Below are positions 47,140-56,366 of a stretch of DNA of 64,000 nt, one piece after another. Origin of the DNA: Shewanella sp. Isolate13 (GTDB lineage: Bacteria > Pseudomonadota > Gammaproteobacteria > Enterobacterales > Shewanellaceae). How positions within the stretch are numbered: the stretch's first letter is position 1; each line of letters opens with the position of its first letter. The stretch lies in the NCBI RefSeq assembly GCF_022398325.1, contig NZ_JAKEVD010000023.1:1-64000 (forward strand), given 5' to 3'. Below the pieces are notes generated by a model, which saw only the letters and a program-made list of their open reading frames with translations, made no database searches and was not told the DNA's origin. The translations under genes and the position numbers were made by a program.

Positions 47140-48390
47140 CTAGGCGTTAGCGTAAGCCTTTTCGACCTCTTCGGCAATAATTTGAATGCCCGCACGCATC
47201 TTAGCTTCATCTTGAACATAATTCATGCGTAAACATTGATGGCTATGCTGCCAATCTTGTTCGAGTCCAAAGAAAAAGTACTCACCGGGTACAACCAACA
47301 CACCACGAGCCTTTAATCTGTCATACAGTTCCATGGTCGTGATAGGTAATTCATCAAACCAAAGCCAGAGGAACATGGCGCCTTCAGGCTTGTGGATTTT
47401 AAATCGGGTATCGCCAATCGACTCTTGCAACAAAGCGACGGCGAACTCAGACTTCTCTTTATAAAAAGGCTTAATGATCGATTCACTAAGAGTAAGAAGG
47501 TCACCGGAATCGATCATCTGCTTAACGATAGCAGGACCAAAACTGCCAGGCGCCAAACTTATAATGCCATTAAGGTTTGTCATTGCCTGAGTGATCTCCT
47601 CGTTAGCAATAACGATCCCGCAGCGCACACCCGGTAAACCAAGTTTTGATAGACTCATACATAAAATGGTGTTGCTGTTCCAAAAAGGCTTCACCTCTTC
47701 GAAGATAATATTAGGGAAGGGCGTACCGTAGGCGTTATCGATAATCAGTGGAATGCCATTGTCTTGGGCTAACTTATCTAATTTCACGATCTCAGCATCG
47801 GTAAGCACGTTGCCAGTCGGGTTCGTCGGGCGTGAAACACAGATAGCGGCGACAGAGCTGTCGATCTCAAGTTTTGAGAAATCTACACGATACTTAAATA
47901 ATCGATTATCTAGCATCTCGATATCGGGACGGTAAGAGACAAAGATATCGTCATCTAGCCCAGCATCGTTATAGCCGATATATTCTGGAGCGATGGGCAA
48001 CATGATTTTCTTGTGGCTACCGTCAATTTGCTTACCGGCAAGAAGATTAAAGAGATAAAAGAAGGCGCTTTGGCTACCGTTAGTGAGGCTTATGTTTTTC
48101 TCACTAATCTCCCAACCATAGGTTTCACGTAAAAGCTTGGCTAAGGCCTTTAAGAAGCTGTCTTTACCCTGCGGGCCATCGTAATTACCTAGGGCAGCGA
48201 CCAAATCGCCGCTAGCTAACAGATTGGCTGAAGCTTGGTGAAAGTAATCGTGCATCGCAGGAATGGTTGCTGGGTTTCCACCACCGAGCATGATTGCGCC
48301 GGGTGTACTTAAACCTTCATTAAGATCATCCATTAACTGAGTAATACCGGAATAACGATTAAATTTTTCACCAAACTTTGAAAACTGCAT
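47140..48390 (-). CDS. avtA: Valine-pyruvate aminotransferase
   Basis: 416 residues from ATG 48390 (MQFSKFGEKFNRYSGITQLM), which matches the E. coli AvtA N-terminus; the open frame extends 22 codons further but is not family-like. PLP site lysine in CMSLSKLGLPGVRCG, DNAYGTPFP and the SRPTNPTGN block are conserved. It transfers the amino group between alanine/valine and 2-oxoacids, giving alanine and valine synthesis. Monocistronic. Confidence 0.94.
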   Translation of the reverse strand: MQFSKFGEKFNRYSGITQLMDDLNEGLSTPGAIMLGGGNPATIPAMHDYFHQASANLLASGDLVAALGNYDGPQGKDSFLKALAKLLRETYGWEISEKNISLTNGSQSAFFYLFNLLAGKQIDGSHKKIMLPIAPEYIGYNDAGLDDDIFVSYRPDIEMLDNRLFKYRVDFSKLEIDSSVAAICVSRPTNPTGNVLTDAEIVKLDKLAQDNGIPLIIDNAYGTPFPNIIFEEVKPFWNSNTILCMSLSKLGLPGVRCGIVIANEEITQAMTNLNGIISLAPGSFGPAIVKQMIDSGDLLTLSESIIKPFYKEKSEFAVALLQESIGDTRFKIHKPEGAMFLWLWFDELPITTMELYDRLKARGVLVVPGEYFFFGLEQDWQHSHQCLRMNYVQDEAKMRAGIQIIAEEVEKAYANA

Positions 48391-48491
48391 AACACCCAAC
48401 ATAACCATTGCTAAAGAATGCCTGTAGTAACAAGATTTAGCTGCAAACGCACTCATTATTTGTTTTTTTGCTGACTAATTTGGGACTCATC

Positions 48492-48737
48492 ATGTTTTAC
48501 CTAAAATCTCGTCAGTTATTTGTACAAATTTGCGACGAAAGGTCAGGTAGGTGTTGCCCGTGTTTGGCAGGTTTTCGTTTGATATTGCAGCAGTTTGCGA
48601 CAGATAAGAACAAATATTTTAGGCTGGGAGACCAGGATTTCGAGTCGACAGCCAAGGTAAAAGCCGTCATTTCCCGCTTAGTTTTTACTGGTTGTTCAGG
48701 CGAAACCTGTGAGCTAAAAGGATTCCCAAAACTGTAA
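48492..48737 (+). CDS. Small Cys-rich hypothetical protein
   Basis: 81 residues from ATG 48492. Five cysteines are grouped as CDERSGRCCPC near the start, and CSGETC lies near the end, which could bind zinc or a metal cluster. The ribosome binding site is weak (GGGACT). It lies between the divergent avtA and a DUF4156 lipoprotein gene, and it would be co-transcribed with the latter. No family recognised. Confidence 0.5.
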   Translation: MFYLKSRQLFVQICDERSGRCCPCLAGFRLILQQFATDKNKYFRLGDQDFESTAKVKAVISRLVFTGCSGETCELKGFPKL

Positions 48738-48779
48738 AAAATCTATATTATCGCGTCCCTTTTTCTTGAACGATTAACC

Positions 48780-49205
48780 ATGAAACTCGTAAAACTTAGT
48801 GCAATTGCATTGTTCTGTGCAAACCTAACCGGCTGCATCACTTTTCCAACCGATGAATCCAACACTGTTAAGGTGCTATGGGACGATCCTCTTGCATTAC
48901 AAGGCTGTGAGCACAAGGGCACGGTCATTGGTTCACAGGGCCACTTTTATGACTACTGGTTACACGCCGATAAAGACATGGTTTGGGGCACATTAAATGA
49001 GATACGCATCAAGGCAGCGAAACTCAATGCTGATACCATTTATCTGTATAAACCATTAGGGTTCACAGGTTCGGTGACTATGATGGCCAATGCCTATCAA
49101 TGTGCTGATAATCTGACTGAGCCTGATGACTTATTTCAAAGCACGCTTACAGCGATAGACAAGCCCATCGAAAAACTGCCTAAAGTTGAGGCTGAGGCTA
49201 AATAG
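48780..49205 (+). CDS. DUF4156 family lipoprotein
   Basis: 141 residues. Lipobox ANLTGC gives lipidated Cys18, followed by I-T, so outer-membrane sorting is possible. The core WDDPLALQGCEHKGTVIGSQ and NADTIYLYKPLGF fit DUF4156, a small envelope lipoprotein family. Function unknown. Confidence 0.85.
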   Translation: MKLVKLSAIALFCANLTGCITFPTDESNTVKVLWDDPLALQGCEHKGTVIGSQGHFYDYWLHADKDMVWGTLNEIRIKAAKLNADTIYLYKPLGFTGSVTMMANAYQCADNLTEPDDLFQSTLTAIDKPIEKLPKVEAEAK

Positions 49206-49235
49206 TGCTAGTAGCCAATCTTTGAGCAAACCTAA

Positions 49236-49264
49236 GAGTATGAACTTACAATAAGTTCATACTC
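49236..49264. terminator. Long perfect inverted repeat between convergent genes
   Basis: GAGTATGAACTTA / TAAGTTCATACTC, a 13-bp perfect stem with a 3-base loop, between the DUF4156 gene and emrB. There is no T-run on either strand, so it may be a weak bidirectional terminator. Confidence 0.6.
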
Positions 49265-49287
49265 ATTATTAAAACCTCACTTTTCTA

Positions 49288-50829
49288 CTAAGACGCCGCC
49301 ACTTTGGGTTTAGGCTTAAACAGTGCAAGCAGTGGAATAAGGCATAAGTAAGAGAACAGCAAGAAGCCGAATGTATAGACAAAGGCGGTGAGGGTGGATT
49401 GCTGATGTAGCAGGTTTTGTAGCTGAGCTAAAAATGTAGGATCGGTAATACTGGTTCCCTGTGTCTGGGCTGCTTGCTGTAATACCGGATTAGTTGGAGA
49501 AAGCGCTCCACCTAATTGGTTCCATTCTTGTTGCTGGATCCGTGAAAAATAGGTATTTACGATGGAGATCCCAAAGGAGCCACCAATAGTACGACATAGG
49601 TTGAACACAACTGCGCCGCCTATAGTATCTTTCGGGGAAAGTGTCGCATAGGCTAACTGACTCAGTGGAGCAAAAACCAATCCCATTCCTGCACCTTGAA
49701 TGATACTTGGAAGTAAGATCCAGTAGATGTTGATCTCAAGAGAATACTGAGTCATTAAATAGGTTCCCAGCGCGTTCAGACTCAGACCCACAACAATCAA
49801 CAGCCTAGCATCGATTTTGTCCATATAGCGCGCCATCACCAGTAACACCACTGCAGAAGCGAGCCCCCTCGGCGCCATAGCAAACCCCGTAGTTTCTACT
49901 GGGTAATTCAATAATTGCTCAAGCATCATGGGTTGTAACTGGGTGATGCCAAACATCCCCATAGAAAAACCGGCCATAACTAGGCATGACATTGCTAGAT
50001 TTCGATCGCGCAATAACCAAACCGGGGCGATCTCGCTCTTAGTCATAAAAGAGCGTGCGACAAAGAAAATTATCGCTATGGCGCTGATAATAGCTGAAAA
50101 CAAGATGGTATTAGACTCAAACCAAGACTCATCATTACCTCGGTCTAGTACCATCTGTAGTAAGCCTATACCTATGGTCATTGCGATGACAATTGGCCAA
50201 TCGATACGGGTCTGGCCTCGACCATCGAGTTTAACGAAGAGATAGATAAGGCCAAAGCAAAGGGCGCCGACTGGTAAGTTAACGTAAAATATCCAGCGCC
50301 AATCCATATTCTCAGTAATGATCCCGCCTAGGGTTGGTCCTAAAATCGGCCCGAGTAACACTCCGACACTAAATAGCGCCATCGCCTTACCACGTTGATT
50401 GGCTGGATAGATCTGCACCATAATTGACTGAGAAAGTGGGATTACCGAAGCACCAAATGCCCCTTGCATCACCCGAAAGGTAACCATTTCAGCGATGGTA
50501 TCCGCTTGACCACAAAGTGCGGAAGTGATCACGAAACCGCTGACGGAAATCAGCAAGAGACGGCGAACCCCAAACTTCAGAGCGAGAAAGCTCGCTAACG
50601 GAATAAATATCGCTTCAGCCATAGAGTAAGATGTGAGTACCCAAGTGACTTGATCAGATGTGACCCCTAATGCGCCCATCATATGCGGCAGCGCTACATT
50701 AGCGATAGTCATATCTAGAAGCACCATGATAGCTGACAGCATCACGGCTAAAGTCACTAGCTTGCGGCTGTTTTCGCTTAAAACCTGTAGCTCTTCGTTA
50801 GTTGCAGACGCCTTTGATAACGGCTCCAT
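49288..50829 (-). CDS. emrB: EmrB-like MFS drug efflux transporter (DHA2, 14 TM)
   Basis: 513 residues with fourteen membrane segments. MVLLDMTIANVALPHMMGAL is the DHA2 signature in TM1; motif C is GPILGPTLGG. It exports drugs or lipophilic compounds with an EmrA-type adaptor. It starts one base after the emrA stop, so it is the second gene of the operon. Confidence 0.92.
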   Translation of the reverse strand: MEPLSKASATNEELQVLSENSRKLVTLAVMLSAIMVLLDMTIANVALPHMMGALGVTSDQVTWVLTSYSMAEAIFIPLASFLALKFGVRRLLLISVSGFVITSALCGQADTIAEMVTFRVMQGAFGASVIPLSQSIMVQIYPANQRGKAMALFSVGVLLGPILGPTLGGIITENMDWRWIFYVNLPVGALCFGLIYLFVKLDGRGQTRIDWPIVIAMTIGIGLLQMVLDRGNDESWFESNTILFSAIISAIAIIFFVARSFMTKSEIAPVWLLRDRNLAMSCLVMAGFSMGMFGITQLQPMMLEQLLNYPVETTGFAMAPRGLASAVVLLVMARYMDKIDARLLIVVGLSLNALGTYLMTQYSLEINIYWILLPSIIQGAGMGLVFAPLSQLAYATLSPKDTIGGAVVFNLCRTIGGSFGISIVNTYFSRIQQQEWNQLGGALSPTNPVLQQAAQTQGTSITDPTFLAQLQNLLHQQSTLTAFVYTFGFLLFSYLCLIPLLALFKPKPKVAAS

Positions 50830-50830
50830 A

Positions 50831-51868
50831 TTACTGCTCTTTATGCTTAGCTGAGCTGTGAAGGGTATCTACAGTGACATTGGCACTTGCGCCGACCCGC
50901 AGTGGAAAGTCTGGATGCTCGGCTTCATTAGAAAGGCGGATCAATATAGGGAAACGCTGAGGGACCTTTACCCAGTTACCCGTCGCATTTTCAGGTGGCA
51001 ACAGAGAAAACGACGATCCGCTTGCAGGCGAAATCGCTTCAATGGTGCCGTGGTAATCGACCTTGGGGTAGAGATCTAGGGTAATCGATGCTGGCATGCC
51101 ACTTGTGATCCGCTCTAGCTGGGTTTCTTTGAAATTGGCTTGAACCCAAAAGCTATTGTCTTCAACTAAAGGAACGAGCGCTTGCCCCGGTGATACAACA
51201 CTCCCGGCATGGGCACTTAACTTGCCTAAATGGCCGTCTTTAGGAGCAAAAATATTAGTGTAGGAAAGCGATAAGCTGGCTTGACTCAATGCTGCCGCCG
51301 CCTTTTTCACCTCTGGAGCCGCATCCCCCTGAGCACCTTGGGATTTGATAAGTTGTGACATCGTTGCCCTAGCTGCTATAACGCTTTCTTCTGCTGAAGA
51401 GAGCTTAGCGCGAGCATCATCGAGCTGTTGTTCGGGTAGTAACTGCTTTTCTACTAACTGTTTAATACGTTGATAGGTGGACTGGGCATCGGATAACTGG
51501 GCAACAGCGCTGTTAACGTTGGCACTGGCGGCGAGTATCGCGTCATCACTTGCGGCATTGTTTTGCATAGCGACTTCATAGGCCGCGCGCGCTTCATCGA
51601 GTTTAGCTTGAAAAGGAGCAGGGTCTATCTGTACTAACAAATCGCCCTGACTGACTTTTTGATAATCTGATGCATTAACACTGATCACCTTGCCATTTAC
51701 CTGAGGAGCGATGTAAATGATGTTGGCGTGAATATAGGCATCATCGGTACTCGGATAGTTTTTTTGGTGCTGAATATAGAAATAACTAAGGGTGGCTAAG
51801 ACGACAATCGCTATGGACGCGATAATAAGGTTACGTAATGTATGGGATGGAGCTGAAGTTTCGTTCAT
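50831..51868 (-). CDS. emrA: EmrA-like HlyD family efflux adaptor
   Basis: 345 residues. An N-terminal anchor helix (NLIIASIAIVVLATLSYFY), then DDAYIHANIIYIAPQVNGKV, a helical hairpin region, and a lipoyl half (YTNIFAPKDGHLGKLSAHAG). It couples EmrB to an outer-membrane channel. Upstream, at 51940-51990, there are short palindromes (GTTGTCACAAC) that may bind a regulator, but no regulator gene is adjacent. Confidence 0.9.
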   Translation of the reverse strand: MNETSAPSHTLRNLIIASIAIVVLATLSYFYIQHQKNYPSTDDAYIHANIIYIAPQVNGKVISVNASDYQKVSQGDLLVQIDPAPFQAKLDEARAAYEVAMQNNAASDDAILAASANVNSAVAQLSDAQSTYQRIKQLVEKQLLPEQQLDDARAKLSSAEESVIAARATMSQLIKSQGAQGDAAPEVKKAAAALSQASLSLSYTNIFAPKDGHLGKLSAHAGSVVSPGQALVPLVEDNSFWVQANFKETQLERITSGMPASITLDLYPKVDYHGTIEAISPASGSSFSLLPPENATGNWVKVPQRFPILIRLSNEAEHPDFPLRVGASANVTVDTLHSSAKHKEQ

Positions 51869-52101
51869 TATTTTAACCCAGTGAGGTTATCTGGCGATTG
51901 CCGAGTATTGAAGGCTCGACGCGCGGAGAGATTAATTTGTTCTCACAAATATTAGACCTAGTTTGTAGTTGTCACAACGTAAGTGACTAAAAAAGCACGA
52001 AAGTGAACCATGTTTAATCTTGAATTAATTTAGTAACCTAGTGTTTTATATGCCTTGATATCTTGCTACTAATATTTTACTGAAGGAGTGTTAGCCAACG
52101 A

Positions 52102-52368
52102 GTCGTATACAGGAGGGGGAAGCAGAACTACGCACTTATCCCATTGTGCATTTTTCTTGGGCCACCAAAAACAGATGATCAAGCTAAGATACTTATTCAA
52201 AAAACAACCCATAAAAGTCGCGTGCATCTTGATATTGAGACTGATGAAATCGCAGCAGAAGTTGCACGTTTAAAAGCGATTGGTGCACAGGTCGTCGAAA
52301 CGTTTGAGCGCTGGGTTGTTATGCAAGCGCCAACGGGTCATCGATTCTGCGTAGTGCATCCGCAGTGA
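52102..52368 (+). pseudogene. Remnant of a VOC (glyoxalase-like) gene
   Basis: Only the C-terminal part remains: VHLDIETDEIAAEVARLKAI, then WVVMQAPTGHRFCVVHPQ and a stop, typical of the second half of glyoxalase-like VOC domains. The matching frame before it degrades into LGPPKTDD and upstream sequence with no start codon or ribosome binding site, and the first ~50 residues are missing. It lies at the edge of the recombinase pocket. Confidence 0.8.
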
Positions 52369-53799
52369 AAAGATTTCGGTGATTCCAAAAATGCTAATAC
52401 CTGAGAATAGTGCGATAAACAGGAAATAATAATCAACCGTGGCGCTCAAGTTCATTGAAGTTTAAATCAAGCAAACAGTGTAGGAACTAGTGACTGAGAT
52501 TCTCATTTTCGATGACAATTCCCAAAATCAGAAAAGGTATCTAGCCACAAACCCTATTTAACATAATATACATTGTACGCATTTGTATGTAAGAGCTATC
52601 AGAATGAGGTTAGATCTGGTTGTTAGGCTTTAAACGAATAGCTTTTGATATTTAAAACTGTTTTTTAAAGGCCGATATTTCATGCATGCTTTTTATGTAG
52701 CTCCATCTAGTCATGTTGAATGTAATCAAACCGTTGAGCTTTGCTTAAGCCTTCCGAGTTTAATCTTCCACATCGCTTAGTTTATTAAACTTGCGGCGAG
52801 CTCGTTTGATTATGCTTGTTTTGAACGCTACGACACTTAATCCACTGGCGTTTAATCTATGTAGTTTATCAACAAGCTTTCAAGCTTTGTAACGGCTGTA
52901 ATGTTACAGCCTCAAATACTAAATTATGCTACTCGAGCTCAAACTCAATTCAAGCTTCAGTAGCTAAGTAGATTACATTTGAGCGCTGACTGACTTACAC
53001 CTGATATTTCACTGAGCCCGCAAACTAAATGATGAGCCTTAATCCCTATAGCAAAAAAGCCAGAAAGCTCGCAGCAAATTGAAAATAAGTAGAAAACAGC
53101 CACTTTTTATCGTGCGCTACGTGAAATCTGGCGAGCTGAGCTAAGCAAAACTTTAAAGCAGCCACACAGCGCGCCGTGTCATTCTCGCTAAAGCTAACGA
53201 CATTAATGACTAAAACAATGACTATAACAATGCCGATGTTTAGATAAACAGCTAATCATAGACTTTAATCTCAAGCTGTCATCATAGGCTTTAAACATAA
53301 ACATAGACCTGCAACATAGAGTTAGGCTTTGAGCTTATGAGTATGCGGTTCATTCATTGAAGCTTTGTTGGGAACAAACGATGATCGTGGCTAAGTTATC
53401 TGGTTGGCAACTGACACTAATCTAAAATCAGAGATTTGAAATCTGATTAGAGTCCTGTAATTGACTGCCTATCATGAGAACAGCATGGGTACGGGACTTA
53501 AACTAGACCGGGATCATTGTCTGTATGAGAGTTGGCTGAAAACTGCATGCCTTACTCTATAAAGTAATATCCTACCTTGGTTACATAGATAAATAGCAGA
53601 ATTAAATCATCGCGAAAATACCACACATAGATATGGCGTCATAAGGAGTGATAAAGGGATTTAAAGGAATATAAAGAGCAATATTGGCAAAAGCCCCTTT
53701 TAAGTCAATTGCCGATAATGTCACTTATCGGCATTAACTGCTTAGACATTTGACTTAGCAATCTAAAAAGGTTTGAGCTCACTCATGCTCAGCACTGAC
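52369..53799. other. 1.4-kb gene-free region beside the recombinase
   Basis: No reading frame of credible length on either strand, and no tRNA. It contains several hairpins: GGCTGTAA / TTACAGCC at 52894-52911, nested inverted repeats around AGATTTGAAATCT at 53417-53450, and GCCGATAA / TTATCGGC at 53711-53732, the last 68 bases downstream of the recombinase stop and lacking a T-run. It may be eroded DNA or hold recombination sites or RNA. Confidence 0.6.
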
Positions 53800-55092
53800 T
53801 TACTCAATACCCTGCAAGTAATCTAACGGTTTGTTCTGGGCACTTTCGTGACGCTCTATCTGGGTGGTGTGCAGATATTGTGATGTGGTATCGATACTCT
53901 CATGACCGGCATCGGCTTGTACGTGTGATAGTGGACGGCCATTAATATTGATGTCGTGAGTAATGCCTGTATGGCGAATATTGTGGATACTTAAGCCTCG
54001 CATCTGCTGTGCATCTTCAATAAAGCCGTCGTTTTCGATGCTATTAGCCGCAATTTCGATGATCTTATCGACTTCTTCTCGAATTTGACGAATACCTAAA
54101 TTGGCATTAATAGCCCCTACTTCGCGCCCTCGCCCTGCGGCTTTTTGGCGCACAATCAACGGGTGCTGTTCATTGCTCGATGGTAATGGCGACAGTTTTA
54201 AATAGATACGATATTGAGTTAATGCATCGAGTAATGCCTTAGATACGGCGACACTTCTGCTCTTGCCACCTTTACTCTTTGGAATATGAAAACTCCAAAT
54301 CCCAGTCTGTCGGTTTTGCTTAAACTGGCTCATCACTGGTGAGTAACCTGCCCTAGCTGACACTTCAGATACTCGCAAGTAACAAGAATAGATAAGCTTA
54401 ATTAGAAACAAGCTACGCTGGTGCAATTCTGGCTGGGCTTTGGCGAGCTTCTCTACCGTTGACATGATGTAAGACCACTGTAACTCGGTGAATGCTAATT
54501 GATTGTCATCATCAGTGTTGAGTCGGTATTTTTGCTTTGAAGAGAATCGGCTCTTATTAAGCCACATCTGCGCCGGATTTTTTTCGCAGTAATCCTCCCC
54601 CATCAAGTAACTATAAAAGCTCGACAAGATCGCGACTTTGGTCTTAAGCGCACTATCACTAAGAACATAAGGCAGAATTTGCCCGTCGACTTTCTTGCCT
54701 CGAAACGGCAGCCAGCTCGGATTGGGTGTACGCTCACCACTCGCTTTGTCTTGCTTAAATTGGGCTACATTGAAATAACCGATAAGCTCAGTTGGCGGAT
54801 TTTTACAGTACTCAATATATAAGCCGACTTCTCGGCGTCCTATGGCGCTGACATTGAGTTTGATTACATCAAAACACCAATGCAGAAACGTGGTTAGCTC
54901 ACTGCGGTAAGCCTTGTAGTTATTCTCATTGTATTTCTGTTCAAACAGCCAGTCTGTCGCGAGCTCAAACACGAGGCCAGCCTCATCGAGTTCGCCTAGA
55001 CTCAGCTGAGTAATATGCTGATTGACTAATGGGTTGCCAATTTGAATAAAATCGATGGAATCGAAAAGTGGGATAACCTGAGGTAACTGCAT
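53800..55092 (-). CDS. Tyrosine recombinase/integrase family protein
   Basis: 430 residues. An N-terminal SAM-like core-binding domain (residues ~45-190) precedes the catalytic domain with all residues in place: Arg in CYLRVSEVSA, Lys in SKGGKSR, HNIRH (about 370), GHES and the nucleophile Tyr in SQYLHT (about 405). It cuts and rejoins DNA at a specific site. It is not an integron integrase (no additional domain). It sits between a gene-free stretch and a Cys-rich small gene, with no other phage genes. Whether it is a resident recombinase or a mobile-element relic is open. Confidence 0.9.
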   Translation of the reverse strand: MQLPQVIPLFDSIDFIQIGNPLVNQHITQLSLGELDEAGLVFELATDWLFEQKYNENNYKAYRSELTTFLHWCFDVIKLNVSAIGRREVGLYIEYCKNPPTELIGYFNVAQFKQDKASGERTPNPSWLPFRGKKVDGQILPYVLSDSALKTKVAILSSFYSYLMGEDYCEKNPAQMWLNKSRFSSKQKYRLNTDDDNQLAFTELQWSYIMSTVEKLAKAQPELHQRSLFLIKLIYSCYLRVSEVSARAGYSPVMSQFKQNRQTGIWSFHIPKSKGGKSRSVAVSKALLDALTQYRIYLKLSPLPSSNEQHPLIVRQKAAGRGREVGAINANLGIRQIREEVDKIIEIAANSIENDGFIEDAQQMRGLSIHNIRHTGITHDININGRPLSHVQADAGHESIDTTSQYLHTTQIERHESAQNKPLDYLQGIE

Positions 55093-55177
55093 AGAAAGAT
55101 AAGTATTAAGGTCGATATGGCTATACTAATCAGTAAGGTTAAAAAGCGATATCGTTAATTAACCTTATGGGATTGTT

Positions 55178-55450
55178 TTACCGATTAATAACCAATATTG
55201 CCTCTTTAACTGTCTGTTGGTTTTGGTTTTGGTTTTGGCAGTGTTTTGGGTATAGGCTTTGGCACTCTTGTTGGCACTGTTTGTCACAATGAATGCGTTT
55301 CTGACAGCTCCAAAGGCACAGTTGCCATACCGCTTGCTTAGTCTCGGAGTCTAAACAGTTAAAGTCTGCGGCACAAAGTAAGCCTTGCGAAATCAGTTGA
55401 GCTATTTTCTGTTCTGAAATTCGAATATTTAATTGCTTGTTGCCACTCAT
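55178..55450 (-). CDS. Cys-rich small protein downstream of a Fur-like box
   Basis: 90 residues from ATG 55450, with GGAAGGG three bases before it. The N-terminus is helical (NKQLNIRISEQKIAQLISQG); the middle has eight cysteines (LCLWSCQKRIHCDKQCQQEC and flanks) and ends in a QNQNQNQQ run and a short hydrophobic tail. It could bind metal or a cluster. A Fur-like box lies 95-109 bases upstream of the start. No family is recognised; a role in iron homeostasis is an inference from the box. Confidence 0.65.
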   Translation of the reverse strand: MSGNKQLNIRISEQKIAQLISQGLLCAADFNCLDSETKQAVWQLCLWSCQKRIHCDKQCQQECQSLYPKHCQNQNQNQQTVKEAILVINR

Positions 55451-55544
55451 AATCCCTTCCACCTATCAATAATGACCCTATCAATTGCTAAGCTATCTAC
55501 AACGTTGTATTTGTCACTTAGCTAATTTTAACAACACATCTTGA

Positions 55545-55559
55545 TGTTAATGATTATCA
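55545..55559. promoter_or_regulatory. Fur-like box
   Basis: TGTTAATGATTATCA matches TGATAATnATTATCA at 13 of 14 defined positions. It lies upstream of the Cys-rich gene on the minus strand. Confidence 0.6.
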
Positions 55560-55641
55560 ATTGCATTGTCGAGTCATTTGGGTGCGTTTGCAGGAATATC
55601 GGACTACTTCACTGGCTCGCAATCAGATCTATCCCTATCGC

Positions 55642-56139
55642 TTATCCTGGGTTATCGGCTAAGAAGTCGAAGTTGGTAAAGTGTTCGATGCCATCGAGTT
55701 CATAGCTAACAACGGCGCTCCAAACCATATAATTGCTACTGCATGAACCGTATATTAAGGTTCCCTTATGGTTGTTTTGGTCTATTTGGGTGAGTTTTAC
55801 CGGAATAATGCCCATAAACATATCTCTACCCTGAACTTTAACCTTTATATTACTCAGCGGCTGAGAAGTTTCGATTGAAAGCTGTAATGGCCGCTCACTG
55901 GGGGTTTGCCATGGGGTAACAGTTAACTGGATGTCTACATCGGCTACACTTTGGGTACAAGGACCAGACTTGAAATTACAAAGGCTCGGATCCACGGCTC
56001 TAGAGGCTTGCGGCTCTTGTTGACTAGGCTCGCAACCTAGTACGAATGTCCCCAATATTATGCTGTACGCAAGGCTTAATACTGCTGATTTGTGAGCGAC
56101 TTGCACGTTAATTAACCTTTTGATTAGAAGTGTTAACAT
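55642..56139 (-). CDS. Lipoprotein of unknown function, divergent from ccoN
   Basis: 165 residues in the longest frame. A lipobox LGTFVLGC places lipidated Cys36, with a long N-region, so the true start may be internal. The mature part has two more cysteines (LCNFKSGPC) and an immunoglobulin/cupredoxin-like strand region (IKVKVQGRDMFMGIIPVKLT, then GSCSSNYMVWSAVVSYEL). This recalls periplasmic copper-handling or FixH/YtkA-like folds, but the resemblance is loose. It starts 14 bases from an FNR box shared with the cbb3 oxidase operon, so a link to copper supply for the oxidase is plausible. Confidence 0.7.
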   Translation of the reverse strand: MLTLLIKRLINVQVAHKSAVLSLAYSIILGTFVLGCEPSQQEPQASRAVDPSLCNFKSGPCTQSVADVDIQLTVTPWQTPSERPLQLSIETSQPLSNIKVKVQGRDMFMGIIPVKLTQIDQNNHKGTLIYGSCSSNYMVWSAVVSYELDGIEHFTNFDFLADNPG

Positions 56140-56152
56140 TCTATTGAGTACT

Positions 56153-56166
56153 TTGATCTAGATCAA
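56153..56166. promoter_or_regulatory. FNR/EtrA box 1 (perfect)
   Basis: TTGATCTAGATCAA fits TTGATnnnnATCAA exactly. It is centred about 84.5 bases upstream of the inferred ccoN transcription start and only 20 bases from the start of the divergent lipoprotein gene. Confidence 0.85.
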
Positions 56167-56195
56167 CTTATCAGGGGGCTTAATTCCTATCTTTT

Positions 56196-56209
56196 TTGAT
56201 ATAGCTCAA
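56196..56209. promoter_or_regulatory. FNR/EtrA box 2
   Basis: TTGATATAGCTCAA has one mismatch to the consensus. Its centre is 43 bases from box 1. If it acts at -41.5, transcription starts near 56244, where CATCAT at 56234-56239 is a possible -10. Confidence 0.75.
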
Positions 56210-56366
56210 GTATCATGGCCATGCCTTGCGTTACATCATGAAATGTAAGGTTACACATTGACACAGAAGCCTAGTTTCCGATAGGAGACATGATTTGTCG
56301 TCATATAAACGGGTAGAGTTTTACTCTACACAATAATAAGTATAAGTAATAAGCAGTGGAAGCAAT

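Noticed and set aside
53711..53732. Hairpin read as the recombinase terminator
   Set aside because: The stem is perfect, but there is no T-run on the minus strand and it is 68 bases away; kept only as an inverted repeat.
53800..55092. Integron integrase with a cassette array
   Set aside because: The protein lacks the extra integron-specific patch, and the adjacent 1.4 kb shows no attC-like repeats or cassette genes.
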